Assembly (NCBI RefSeq): GCF_900659615.1
Contig: NZ_CAACUY010000007.1
Location: 57,822 to 121,821, forward strand
From: Actinomadura fibrosa
GTDB lineage: Bacteria; Actinomycetota; Actinomycetes; Streptosporangiales; Streptosporangiaceae
Length of the DNA stretch: 64,000 bases
Direction: 5' to 3'
Positions within the stretch are counted from its first letter, which is position 1. Each line of letters starts with the position of its first letter. Below the pieces are notes generated by a model. It saw only the letters and a list, made by a program, of their open reading frames with translations, did not search any database and was not told the DNA's origin. Position numbers and translations under genes: made by a program. Positions 16,893-25,063 of this stretch are shown in pieces.

Positions 16893-17521
16893 CGGCAACG
16901 CCCGCGCTCGACGACCCGGGTGAGGCGGACTCGGCGCACCGGCCGCCGCCGCTGTTCGAGCATGGGGAACCCTCTCTCGCACGCGCCGGGCATCTGCCCG
17001 GAACCGGGACATCAGACGGCTGCCAACGTGTGATCACGACCGAGGCGGGCCCCTGCCGATTGGAAGCTCTTCACGCGACGTCGTCAGCGTCCAGCACGCC
17101 CGCCACGGAGGCGTGACCTTGGACAAGGTTATATAGTCATCGTCTTATAACACTTCACACATCTTTATAGGGCACGTGCTCCACGGCCCGCAAGTGTGCC
17201 GCCCGACCCGTGCGGCTCTACCGGCCCGGATCCACGTCTGACTCTGGCGCCGGACTCGCCCGTGGTGTTCGGGAGGGGACGCGCTGACGGCGGCCCGCGG
17301 TGCGATTCCGTCCAGGGCCGTTTTTGTATGACAGATGTTATAAATTGTGCTCGACATCAAGACTCGACAGGAGACGGCCGCACGGTCGCAACGGGGCCGA
17401 AGGCTGCCCGCGCGACACGCGACCACCGCCGGTCCTCAACGGGACGGCTCGACGAGGAACGAGGGCAGTGACCTTGCGCAATCAGGACGTCCAGGCCGGC
17501 GACCGGGCTTGGGAGGCGACC
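16893..17521. other. long divergent intergenic region between MFS pair and M28-like gene
   Basis: No gene is supported here. The region drops in GC around 17120-17170 and 17320-17350, and holds an inverted repeat with arms GTTATA (17128-17133) and TATAAC (17146-17151) spaced by 12 bases, plus a related ATGTTATAAATTGT at 17336-17349. These are likely promoter and operator elements for the two divergent units. Confidence 0.5.
17128..17151. promoter_or_regulatory. inverted repeat GTTATA-N12-TATAAC
   Basis: Six-base arms separated by 12 bases in an AT-rich island upstream of the leftward MFS operon. A half-related ATGTTATAAATTGT lies about 190 bases further right. A regulator site is inferred from symmetry only. 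Confidence 0.35.
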
Positions 17522-18904
17522 ATGCCGGACAACGAGGCGATCTTCTCGTGGGTGCGCGACCTGGCGGCTTTCGGCAGGCGTGGCACCAACGCCCCCGGTG
17601 ACCGCCGGTCCGTCGACTACCTGCTCGACCGCTTCCGCCAGTTCGGGCTCACCGACGTCCAGGTGCAGGAGACCGAGTCCTTCGCCTGGCACGCCTCCCG
17701 CTCCGAGCTGACCGTCGACGCCACGCCGATCCCGCACTCGCCCGCGGTGTTCTCCTTCGACACCCACGACGCCAACGGCCCGTTCTCCACCGGCCCGAAC
17801 GGCCTGTCCACACTGCTCGCCGATGTGGGGGACGGCGAGGAGGACGACTTCGCCCGGGTCGACGTCAGCGGCAAGCTCGTGCTGTTCAACCTGCGTTTTC
17901 TCATGCCTCGCAGCCTGCTCCTGGCCGGCGGCGAGTTCGTCTACGATCCCCACGACAGCGTGGACGCGGCCGACCTGGACACCGCCAACCCCTACGTGAA
18001 CAACTACGAGGACGTCCTGGAACGGGCGATCAACGCGGGCGCGGTCGGCTTCGTCGGCGTCCTGGCCGACTATTTCGACTCCCACGACATCCACCCCGAA
18101 CACGCCGAGGGCATCACCATTCCCGGCCTGTGGGTCACCAAGGCCGCCGGTGCCCGGATCCGCGCCCTGACCGCGTCCGGCACCGCCCTCGCGACCATGC
18201 GGCTGGAAGGCTCGCGGGTCCCCGCGACCGCCCGCACCGTGATCGGGTACCTGCCCGGCGGCAGTACCGACACCATCATGATCCAGTCCCACCATGACGC
18301 GGCATGGGACGGCGGCGTGGAAGACGCCTCGGGCACCGCCGAAGTCCTGGCCCTGGCCAGTTACTACAGCCAGATCCCGCAACGGCACCGGCCCAAGACC
18401 CTGATGTTCGTCCTGATGGACAGCCACTGGACCGGCTACCAGGCCCACGAGCACTTCGTCGAAACCTTCATCACCCGCCCGGCCACCCCTCACCGGATCG
18501 TCGCCAACGTCACCCTCGAGCACATCGCCAGGCAAGCCGAGATCGGTCCGGACGGACAGCTCCAGCTTCACGACCTGCCCGAATACCGCGGTGTCTTCGA
18601 GAACGTCAGCGTCCCCCTGAAGAACGTCATCGAGGACGCCGTCACAAGTCACGATCTACAGCGGACCGTCCGCCTGCCCAGCGACAAGCTCGTCCCGCTG
18701 ATGGGTGAGCTGCCCACCGACGCGGACCTCGTCTACCAGGCCGGAGTTCCCACCATCAGCTTCATCAGCGGCCCCCTGTACCTCTACGACAAGGCCGACA
18801 CCATCGACAAGGTCTACAAGCCCGACCTGGCCCCTGTCGCCTCGGCCTTCGCCGACATCATCGACCACCTGGCGGCCACACCCAGCGACCAGATCCGAGG
18901 CTGA
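17522..18904 (+). CDS. M28-like metallopeptidase family protein with altered ligands
   Basis: This is a 460-residue protein with an inserted PA-like domain (about 90-250, GKLVLFNLRFLMPRS, AINAGAVGFVGVLADYF) and an M28 aminopeptidase fold. Zinc ligands His and Asp appear in QSHHDAAWDGGVEDASGTAE, but the usual Glu-Glu pair is replaced by LMDSHWTGYQ, the next Asp by LEH, and the final His before ADTIDKV is absent (YLYDKADT). ATG at 17522 follows GGAGG at good spacing; GTG at 17468 is an alternative. No signal peptide. It may use one metal, hydrolyse another amide, or be non-catalytic. Confidence 0.75.
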   Translation: MPDNEAIFSWVRDLAAFGRRGTNAPGDRRSVDYLLDRFRQFGLTDVQVQETESFAWHASRSELTVDATPIPHSPAVFSFDTHDANGPFSTGPNGLSTLLADVGDGEEDDFARVDVSGKLVLFNLRFLMPRSLLLAGGEFVYDPHDSVDAADLDTANPYVNNYEDVLERAINAGAVGFVGVLADYFDSHDIHPEHAEGITIPGLWVTKAAGARIRALTASGTALATMRLEGSRVPATARTVIGYLPGGSTDTIMIQSHHDAAWDGGVEDASGTAEVLALASYYSQIPQRHRPKTLMFVLMDSHWTGYQAHEHFVETFITRPATPHRIVANVTLEHIARQAEIGPDGQLQLHDLPEYRGVFENVSVPLKNVIEDAVTSHDLQRTVRLPSDKLVPLMGELPTDADLVYQAGVPTISFISGPLYLYDKADTIDKVYKPDLAPVASAFADIIDHLAATPSDQIRG

Positions 18905-18931
18905 CCGGGCCGACCCCTGCGCCGTCGGTGT

Positions 18932-18954
18932 TGCCGCGAGCAGAGCGGCATCTT
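18932..18954 (+). terminator. hairpin after the M28-like gene
   Basis: TGCCGC and GCGGCA flank a 7-base loop, followed by TCTT, 28 bases after the stop codon and between two convergent genes. Confidence 0.4.
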
Positions 18955-19000
18955 GCGCCTCCGGAGAGGAGAGGCCGTCGTTCTGTCTGGGGTTTGGCGG

Positions 19001-19928
19001 CTAGGGGGCCGGCGTTGTGGCGAGGTCGCGGAGGAGTTCTCGGGTTCGCTTCCGAGAGGAGACGGGATCGGGGCCGGCGGGGACGATGGCGGCCCAGAAG
19101 TCGGTCGTCCCGGCATCGACGAGGGATCGGAGCTGTGCTCGGACGGACGCCTCGTCACCGACGATGGCGGCGTCGGCCGGGGTGGAGGCGCCGCCGATGT
19201 CGAGGATGCGCTGGTAGTTGGGCATGCCGGTGTACGAGATGGACGTCGCTGCCACGGCTGCGCGGGCTTCGGTGATGTCGTCATGGACGACGATGGGGAG
19301 GCCGGCGACGATGCGGGGCGGCGGCCGGTCGGCGGCGGACGCGGCGGCGTGGATGCGGGGGGCGATGTGGGTGTCGATGGCCTTGGCCGGTGCCATCCAC
19401 AGAACCGTGCCGTCGGCGTACCGGCCTGCGATGCTCAGCATCCGGGGGGAGAGGGCCGACAGCAGGACGGGAATGGAGTGGGGGAGTGAGGCCATTCGGC
19501 CGGCGCTGCGGGCCGTCCAGTCTTTCGCCTTCGAAATCCACGTCGTGACCGCGTAGGAGTTCGGTGAGAATCTGGGTGTACTCCTCGGTGCTGCGGCCGG
19601 GGCGGTCGTAGGACATGCCGTAGACGTCGCGGACGATCGACTCGTGGGAGGGGCCGATGCCGAGCGTGAGGCCTGGGCGTCCCATGGTGGCGGCGACGGA
19701 GGCGGCACGGTTGGCCTGGAGGAGCGGGTGGCAGGGGTAGGTCTGCAGGACGGCGGTGCCGAGTTCGATCGTCGTGGTCTGGCGGCCGGCGAGGGCCATG
19801 GGGGTCAGCGGGTCGCCGGTGACGGTACTGGCGTACCAGAGCGAGGTGAAGCCGTCGGCCTCGGCCCGCTGCGCTTGCTGGACGATCTTGTCGGGGGTCG
19901 ACGCGCCGCCGGTCAGGCCGATGCGCAT
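19001..19928 (-). pseudogene. LLM-class (F420-dependent type) oxidoreductase with a 1-bp frameshift
   Basis: The N-terminal frame (from ATG 19928) gives MRIGLTGGASTPDKIVQQAQ, GFTSLWYAS, LGTAVLQTYPCHPLLQANRAASV and GRPGLTLGIGPSH, typical of luciferase-like F420 oxidoreductases. After DVDFEGERL the reading continues in the next frame as TARSAGRMASLPHSIPVLLSALSPRMLSIAGRYADGTVLWMA through to a TAG at 19001. Removing one base near 19517 restores a normal enzyme of about 308 residues. It follows the secreted hydrolase gene by 21 bases in the same direction, so it belongs to the TauD-SnoaL-hydrolase unit. Genuine mutation and assembly error cannot be told apart here. Confidence 0.85.
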
Positions 19929-19949
19929 GGATTTCCTCTCGGATAGCGG

Positions 19950-21959
19950 TCAGTGGACGACGACCCGTACGCGTCCGAGGTCGGGAATCCTGGCGAAGGG
20001 GGAGGCGGTGTCGCCGTCGCGTTGGGAGGCGGCGCGCAGAGCGGGGAAGTAGGTGCCGGGTGTGCGGTAGGCGTAGGTCCGCCGGACCTGGACGCTGGGC
20101 CGGGGGGAGCCGAACGCCGAAGGGGTGAAGGTGCCGGTTCCGGTGAAGTCCCAGTCGGTGGCGACGATCTTCCCGGTTCCGGGTGGGATCCGGATGGCGG
20201 CGGTGAAGGTGACGGGCTTGCCTGCGATGACGTCGATCCGGCGGCGGCCGTCGACGGCCAGGTCCACCACGGGCTGGACGCCGCGCCGCCGGGCCGCCGT
20301 TGCCGGGACGGTGACCTGGCCGCCGGTGATGCCGTAGCGGGTCGATGGCGGGGGCGGGACGCCCCTCTCGGCCCAGGCGCTGACGTCGCGCAGGGCCCGC
20401 TGGAGGATGCCGGTGTAGTCGAGCAGGTTGGGCTCGTGCGCCCCGATGTGGTCGGCTGCGTCGTTGTACAGGACGCGGAAGGTGTCGTCGTAGCGGGCGC
20501 CCAGTGCCTGCTTCACCTGCTGGGCGTACCAGTCGGCGTCCCAGGGGAAGGCGTCGGCGTCGAGCAGGTTGGCGACCTCGATGACCTTGCCGGTGATCTT
20601 GCCGGTGTGGGTGCCCCCGCCGCTGACCTCGGTGGAGATGACCGGGCCGACCTCGATGCCGCGCTGCGGGTGGATCGGCTCGCCGGCTGCGTCGCGGAAC
20701 TGGTCCCAGGAGGTGAAGCCGGGCCGGGCGGGGACCTGGTGGCGGTGGTAGGTCAGCAGCGCCACGTTCCACCGGTTGTCGATGCGCAGCCTGCCGTCCG
20801 CGCCGAGCGCGTTCAGCGTCTCGGACGGGTTGCCGGAGCCGATCGTGAAGGTCTTGGTGGCGGGGTCGAGCGAACCGGTGAGCGCGCCGATCGCCGAGCC
20901 GTCGGGGCGGTGCGCGGTGAAGTCGAAGCCGGTCCTGTCCGGGTCCGCTGGTGCCCTGTCGAGGACGAGCTTCGTCGGGACGTTCTGTGCGTCCCGCTCG
21001 ACTCTGGTGATGGTGGAGGTCTGGTCGATCCGCGCGGCGCGGATCAGGTCGCCGAGCGGTGATCGCTCGGTGCCCAGGTAGCCGGGCTCGCTCCAGAAGT
21101 CGTCGGCGTAGGTCGGGTCCATGGCGCGGACGGTGCCGGCGAAGCCGAGCAGGCCTCGGGGATCGTCAAGTCCGAGCACGTAGGAGTAGTTCTCCCAGGT
21201 CCGCAGCGGGATGCCCATCCGGGTGACCTCGCGCAGCACCGCCTTCTGCGTGCCGGTGAGGTCCGCGTAGGGGTCTCCGGAACCGCCGGGGCGCACCGCG
21301 TCGGCGATCTGCGGTGCCCTGCCGCGCAGCACCAGCCGGGCGAAGGCCCGGACGAAGAAGTTGGTCGGGATGGAGGTGGGCACCCCGGGGATGAACGGCA
21401 CGGCGCCGTCCCATACGCCGGTGGTGTTCTCCATCGCGCCGATCGTCATGTAGGAGCCGCCGCTGCCGCCGTAGACGTAGCCGTGGATCCGGCGGGAGGA
21501 GCGGTAGTACCTCGCGGCGACGGTGCGGGAGAACTTGGCTGCGGCCGCGTCGGCGCGGTAGCCCTCGGTTCCGGAGGTCCGCACGGTGTAGGCGCCGCTG
21601 GAGGCTCCGAAGGCGATGGACTGCGGGTCGGCGTTCGCGGTCTGCAGCGGGTAGACGAGCTGGAAGAATCTGCCGTCCCATCGGCTCGCGGGCGGGAGGT
21701 AGAGGGTGAACTTGACGCCGGTGCCTTCGAAATGGCCGGACACCTGGTGGTGCGGGACGGGAGTGGTCGGGTCCTTCTCGCCGTCGATGACGGGGTGGCC
21801 GTAGAGCGGGTCGTCGCAGTCGGCCGTGACTTGCATGGGGCCATTGGGCTGCGGTTGGACGCACTGCGGTGACGGCGCGGCCGATGCGGGCATGCCCGGC
21901 ACCGTCGTCATGCCGAGGAGGATGCAGCCGCCTGCGGCGAGTGCGCTGCGACCGTTCAT
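19950..21959 (-). CDS. secreted serine-hydrolase-like protein with C-terminal PKD-like domain
   Basis: This 669-residue protein has an N-terminal export signal (MNGRSALAAGGCILLGMTTVPGMPASAAP). The central part has an alpha/beta-hydrolase-like strand-turn YVYGGSGGSYMTIGAMENT whose Ser in GGSGG would be the nucleophile. The C-terminus (about 560-655) looks like a PKD fold, including DWDFTGTGTF and RRTYAYRTPGTYFPAL. Similar secreted proteins exist in actinomycetes, but I do not recognise a characterised member. The start overlaps the SnoaL-like gene by ATGA, so extracellular hydrolysis may begin a pathway continued by the neighbouring oxidative enzymes. Confidence 0.7.
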   Translation of the reverse strand: MNGRSALAAGGCILLGMTTVPGMPASAAPSPQCVQPQPNGPMQVTADCDDPLYGHPVIDGEKDPTTPVPHHQVSGHFEGTGVKFTLYLPPASRWDGRFFQLVYPLQTANADPQSIAFGASSGAYTVRTSGTEGYRADAAAAKFSRTVAARYYRSSRRIHGYVYGGSGGSYMTIGAMENTTGVWDGAVPFIPGVPTSIPTNFFVRAFARLVLRGRAPQIADAVRPGGSGDPYADLTGTQKAVLREVTRMGIPLRTWENYSYVLGLDDPRGLLGFAGTVRAMDPTYADDFWSEPGYLGTERSPLGDLIRAARIDQTSTITRVERDAQNVPTKLVLDRAPADPDRTGFDFTAHRPDGSAIGALTGSLDPATKTFTIGSGNPSETLNALGADGRLRIDNRWNVALLTYHRHQVPARPGFTSWDQFRDAAGEPIHPQRGIEVGPVISTEVSGGGTHTGKITGKVIEVANLLDADAFPWDADWYAQQVKQALGARYDDTFRVLYNDAADHIGAHEPNLLDYTGILQRALRDVSAWAERGVPPPPSTRYGITGGQVTVPATAARRRGVQPVVDLAVDGRRRIDVIAGKPVTFTAAIRIPPGTGKIVATDWDFTGTGTFTPSAFGSPRPSVQVRRTYAYRTPGTYFPALRAASQRDGDTASPFARIPDLGRVRVVVH

Positions 21960-22540
21960 CGGGATCCGGTCTGTGTCGGGGCCGTCCAGCGGGATCCGGT
22001 CTGCTCCAGGCCGAGGGGACGCTGGTAGGTCAGGTCGCCGGTGTCGCGGGTGCCTTTCAGGTAGCCCTGCTTGGTGAAGAACGACGATGTCATGACCGAG
22101 GCGTCGGCGGTGAACATCACCTCGACGGTCGAGCGGCGCAGCGCGATCCGCCAGCGGCCGTCGCGGCGTTCGAGGCGGTCGAGGTAGCGGCCGCTGATGA
22201 ACTGGGCGGTGCGCCCGTCCTTGCCGAGCAGGACGACGATGACGTAGCTGTCGCAGTGGGCGGTGTCGCCGTCGATGTCGCAGGAGTGGGTCGTGACGTT
22301 GTGCGTGTGGACCTGCGACGTCGCGGCGTGCGCGGGATTGACCCAGGCGGCGTAGTCGGCGCCGGAATTGGTGGCGAAGCCGTGCTCGTCGGTGGCGTCG
22401 GGGTGGTAGGCGGCGCTGATCAGGTCGTCGTCGTGGCGGTCGCAGCCGCGCGCGTGGCGGGCGATGCAGTCGAGGATGTCGGCACGGTCCTTGAGGTATC
22501 GGACGTCGCGCCGCAGGGTGTCGAGGTCGTCGGCGGTCAT
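21956..22540 (-). CDS. SnoaL-like/NTF2-fold protein
   Basis: This 194-residue cytoplasmic protein has the pattern of SnoaL_4 dehydratase/isomerase-like proteins: helix DRADILDCIARHARGCDRHDDDLISAAYHPDATDEHG, then strands with HNVTTHSCDIDGDTAHCDSYVIVVLLG and SGRYLDRLERRDGRWRIALRRSTVEV. It lies 1 base after the dioxygenase stop and overlaps the next gene. The C-terminal tail contains a short duplication (TGSR, encoded by two copies of GGGATCCGGTCTG). It probably acts on a ring-shaped or hydroxylated intermediate; function inferred from fold only. Confidence 0.78.
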   Translation of the reverse strand: MTADDLDTLRRDVRYLKDRADILDCIARHARGCDRHDDDLISAAYHPDATDEHGFATNSGADYAAWVNPAHAATSQVHTHNVTTHSCDIDGDTAHCDSYVIVVLLGKDGRTAQFISGRYLDRLERRDGRWRIALRRSTVEVMFTADASVMTSSFFTKQGYLKGTRDTGDLTYQRPLGLEQTGSRWTAPTQTGSR

Positions 22541-22541
22541 C

Positions 22542-23375
22542 TCAGGCGACCGCCTCTTCGCCGATGAGAGTGGTGCGGTGCATCAGCCTGCGGGACGTGG
22601 GCTCGAAGGGCATGGCGCGGTGCAGCATCCCGGTGTTGTCCCAGATGACCAGGTCGCCGCGTCGCCACCGGTGGCGTAGCACGAATCGCGGCTGGGTCGC
22701 CCATTCCAGGAGCCGTTCGAGCAGCGTCCGGCCCTCGTCTTCGGGGAGTTCCACGACCTGGCCGGCGGTGGCTCCCACGAGCAGGGATTTGCGCCCGTTG
22801 CGCCGCGTCCAGACGAGCGGGTGAACTCTGGAGGGCACTCGCTCCCAGGCGGCGCGTTCCTCTTCGGAGGCGTCGGGATTGGCCCGCGCCTGCGCGGCGG
22901 CGAAGCTGTGCACCACCGTCAGCCCCTCCAGGCGCGCCTTCTCCTCCTCGGGCAGCGCCTGGTAGGCCAGGAAGGTGCTGGCGAACTCGGTGTCGCCGCC
23001 GGCGGGGTCGACTTCCCGGGCGGTGAGCAGGGTGGCCTTCTGCGGGACCTCGATGGTGGCGCCGTCGATGTGCCAGTGGAAGTTCCCCCGCCGGTAGACC
23101 GCGAGGGTGGCGTTGGTCTTGGCCGGATCGAGTGTGATGGTGTCGATCTCGGGATGGCGGTGCTCGCTGGTCCGGGCGACCTCCGGTTCGCCCAGCAGGC
23201 GGGTGAACGCGACGAGGTCGTCGTCGCCGATGTTGAGCTCGCGGTAGATCACCACTCCGTGCTCGGCGAGCAGTTCCTGGCAGCGGTCCGCGGCTTCCGG
23301 GCGCACCAGGTGGTCGCCGGAGGCGCCGGTGATCTCGATGCCGAACGGGTTGAGCGGGGTGAACGCGGCGGTCAT
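22542..23375 (-). CDS. TauD/TfdA-type Fe(II)/2-oxoglutarate dioxygenase
   Basis: This is a 277-residue dioxygenase. The facial triad is visible as His and Asp in NFHWHID and the distal His in NTGMLHRA, with the 2-oxoglutarate-binding Arg in LMHRTTL. Length matches TauD/TfdA enzymes that hydroxylate sulfonates, aryloxyacetates or other acids next to a heteroatom. GGAGG precedes the ATG. It heads the leftward unit TauD-SnoaL-hydrolase-LLM; its promoter contains one of the three TATACGANCGTATA sites. Confidence 0.88.
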   Translation of the reverse strand: MTAAFTPLNPFGIEITGASGDHLVRPEAADRCQELLAEHGVVIYRELNIGDDDLVAFTRLLGEPEVARTSEHRHPEIDTITLDPAKTNATLAVYRRGNFHWHIDGATIEVPQKATLLTAREVDPAGGDTEFASTFLAYQALPEEEKARLEGLTVVHSFAAAQARANPDASEEERAAWERVPSRVHPLVWTRRNGRKSLLVGATAGQVVELPEDEGRTLLERLLEWATQPRFVLRHRWRRGDLVIWDNTGMLHRAMPFEPTSRRLMHRTTLIGEEAVA

Positions 23376-23392
23376 CGCACCTCCAAGGCTGT

Positions 23393-23408
23393 TTATACGA
23401 CCGTATAA
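23393..23408. promoter_or_regulatory. putative operator TTATACGACCGTATAA
   Basis: This is a 16-bp palindrome with a single mismatched pair at the centre, located 18-33 bases upstream of the TauD-like start. The same motif occurs twice in the SDR/P450 divergent promoter (25005, 25028). Confidence 0.6.
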
Positions 23409-23444
23409 GAATGATACTTATCTATCAAGAGAGGTTGATTCTTG

Positions 23445-24215
23445 TCAGATGCCGGCGGGCCCCGGTCCTCCGTGGACGTAGAGGGTCTGGCCCGAGCAGA
23501 AGCTGGAGGCGTCGGAGGCGAAGAACAGGACGCCGTATCCGATCTCGTCGGGCTCGCCGAGCCGTCCCGAGCCGTTGGTCATGCCGATGGCCTCGGGGTC
23601 GAGGTCGTGCCGTTCGGCCTCGTCCAGCAGTGTCGCCGCTCGGACGGCTCCCACGGCGATGGTGTTCACGCGGACCCCTTTGCGGGTCCAGGCCGCGGCC
23701 AGGGAGCCGGTGAGATTGTTCACCCCGGCCTTCGCGGCGCCGTACGGTGCGGCCCGGGGCATGGCGAGCAGGCTCGCGCCCGAGGAGATGTTCACGATCG
23801 CCCCCTTGCCCTGGGCCAGCATGGGCTCGGCCGCGGCCCGGGACAGGAAGAACACGCTGCCGAGATTGAGCGCCAGGACCTGGTGCCACTCCTCCTCGGT
23901 CCATTTCATCGGCGACTTGGTCTGCGCCCCGCCGGCATTGTTGACCAGGATGTCGAGGCGTCCCATCTCGTGAAGGACGGTGTCGACGAGCCGCCAGCAC
24001 CGGTCGGGGTCGCTGACGTCGGTCGGTACGGCGAGGGCACGCCTGCCCAGTGCCCGGATCTCCTTCGCGGTGGCTTCCAGCGGTTGCGGGCGCCGGGCCG
24101 CGAGCACGACGTCGGCGCCGTGCTCGGCGAGCACCAGCGCCGTGCCGCGTCCGATGCCGGTGCCTCCACCGGTGATGAGGGCCACCCGGCCGTCCAGGCG
24201 GAACCGGTCGCTCAT
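23445..24215 (-). CDS. SDR family oxidoreductase (1)
   Basis: This is a 256-residue classical short-chain dehydrogenase with cofactor loop TGGGTGIGRG, NNAG motif LVNNAGG, Ser in NISSGAS and YxxxK in YGAAKAG. Arg residues after the second strand (AARRPQ) suggest NADP(H). ATG overlaps the stop of the upstream SDR (ATGA). It probably oxidises or reduces an alcohol made by the P450 or dioxygenase in this island. Confidence 0.93.
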   Translation of the reverse strand: MSDRFRLDGRVALITGGGTGIGRGTALVLAEHGADVVLAARRPQPLEATAKEIRALGRRALAVPTDVSDPDRCWRLVDTVLHEMGRLDILVNNAGGAQTKSPMKWTEEEWHQVLALNLGSVFFLSRAAAEPMLAQGKGAIVNISSGASLLAMPRAAPYGAAKAGVNNLTGSLAAAWTRKGVRVNTIAVGAVRAATLLDEAERHDLDPEAIGMTNGSGRLGEPDEIGYGVLFFASDASSFCSGQTLYVHGGPGPAGI

Positions 24216-24955
24216 GTCACCGCACCTCCGTTGACGCCGATGACCTGGCCGGTGACGTAACCGGCCTCGTCCGAGCACAGGAACGCGCACATCGCCGCGA
24301 TGTCATCACCGGTACCGAGCCGCCGCGCCGGGATCATCCGGGCCAGCACGTCCGGGCCCGGCAGCAGTCGCGCCTCCTGCGCGGCGCGCAGCAGCGGCGT
24401 GTCGACGGTGAACGGCGGGACGGTGTTGGCGGTGATCCCCTTGGCGGCGTACTCGAGCGCGACCGTCTTGGTCAGGGCGATGACGCCGCCCTTGGACGCC
24501 GCGTAGTGCGCCTGGCGCGGCGAACCGGTCTGGCCCGCCGCGGACGAGATCGTGACGATCCGTCCCCAGCGGGCGGCCACCATGTCCGGGATCGCCGACT
24601 GGAGGCAGTTGAAGGTGCCGGTGAGGTTGACGGCGATCGTGCGGGCCCAGTCGCCGGAACCGACGTCCTCGAAGGGCAGGAATCCGGAGACGGCCGCGCT
24701 GGTGACCAGGACCTCGATCGGCCCCAGTTCGGCGCGCACCTCGTCGAAGGCCCTGTCGACCGCCCCCCGGTCCGCCACGTCGACCTTGACCGCGACCGCC
24801 CGGTGCCCCTTCGCCCGCAGATCGCCGGCCAGGCGTTCGGCCGCGTCGCCGTCAAGGTCGAGGACGGCGACGTGCCGGTCCTGGCGGGCGAGATGCTCAC
24901 AGACCGCCAACCCCAGCCCGGAGGCACCGCCGGTCACCACCGCTGTACGACTCAA
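24212..24955 (-). CDS. SDR family oxidoreductase (2)
   Basis: This is a 247-residue classical SDR: cofactor loop TGGASGLGLA, Asp after strand 2 (VLDLDGD) favouring NAD(H), Ser in TISSAAG and YAASK. The usual NNAG is TSAA (VLVTSAAVS), an atypical variant. It starts about 50 bases from two operator copies that it shares with the divergent P450. Confidence 0.92.
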   Translation of the reverse strand: MSRTAVVTGGASGLGLAVCEHLARQDRHVAVLDLDGDAAERLAGDLRAKGHRAVAVKVDVADRGAVDRAFDEVRAELGPIEVLVTSAAVSGFLPFEDVGSGDWARTIAVNLTGTFNCLQSAIPDMVAARWGRIVTISSAAGQTGSPRQAHYAASKGGVIALTKTVALEYAAKGITANTVPPFTVDTPLLRAAQEARLLPGPDVLARMIPARRLGTGDDIAAMCAFLCSDEAGYVTGQVIGVNGGAVT

Positions 24956-25004
24956 GACATCCTCCGGTCGATCGGCCGGCCTTCCCGGAGCCGGATCATC
25001 TGTG

Positions 25005-25020
25005 CTATACGAACGTATAG
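25005..25020. promoter_or_regulatory. putative operator CTATACGAACGTATAG
   Basis: 16-bp palindrome (7-bp arms CTATACG/CGTATAG around AA) in the 108-base divergent region between SDR 2 and the P450. Confidence 0.6.
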
Positions 25021-25027
25021 CAGCACG

Positions 25028-25043
25028 CTATACGACCGTACAA
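25028..25043. promoter_or_regulatory. putative operator CTATACGACCGTACAA
   Basis: Third, weaker copy of the same motif, 23 bases (about two helical turns) from the previous copy and just upstream of the P450 ribosome site. The spacing would suit cooperative dimer binding. Confidence 0.55.
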
Positions 25044-25063
25044 CACCGGCCCGAGGAGAAACG

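Noticed and set aside
21961..22005. Direct repeat GGGATCCGGTCTG as an attachment site
   Set aside because: It lies inside the C-terminal coding tail of the SnoaL-like gene and encodes a small TGSR duplication; no integrase or tRNA is nearby.
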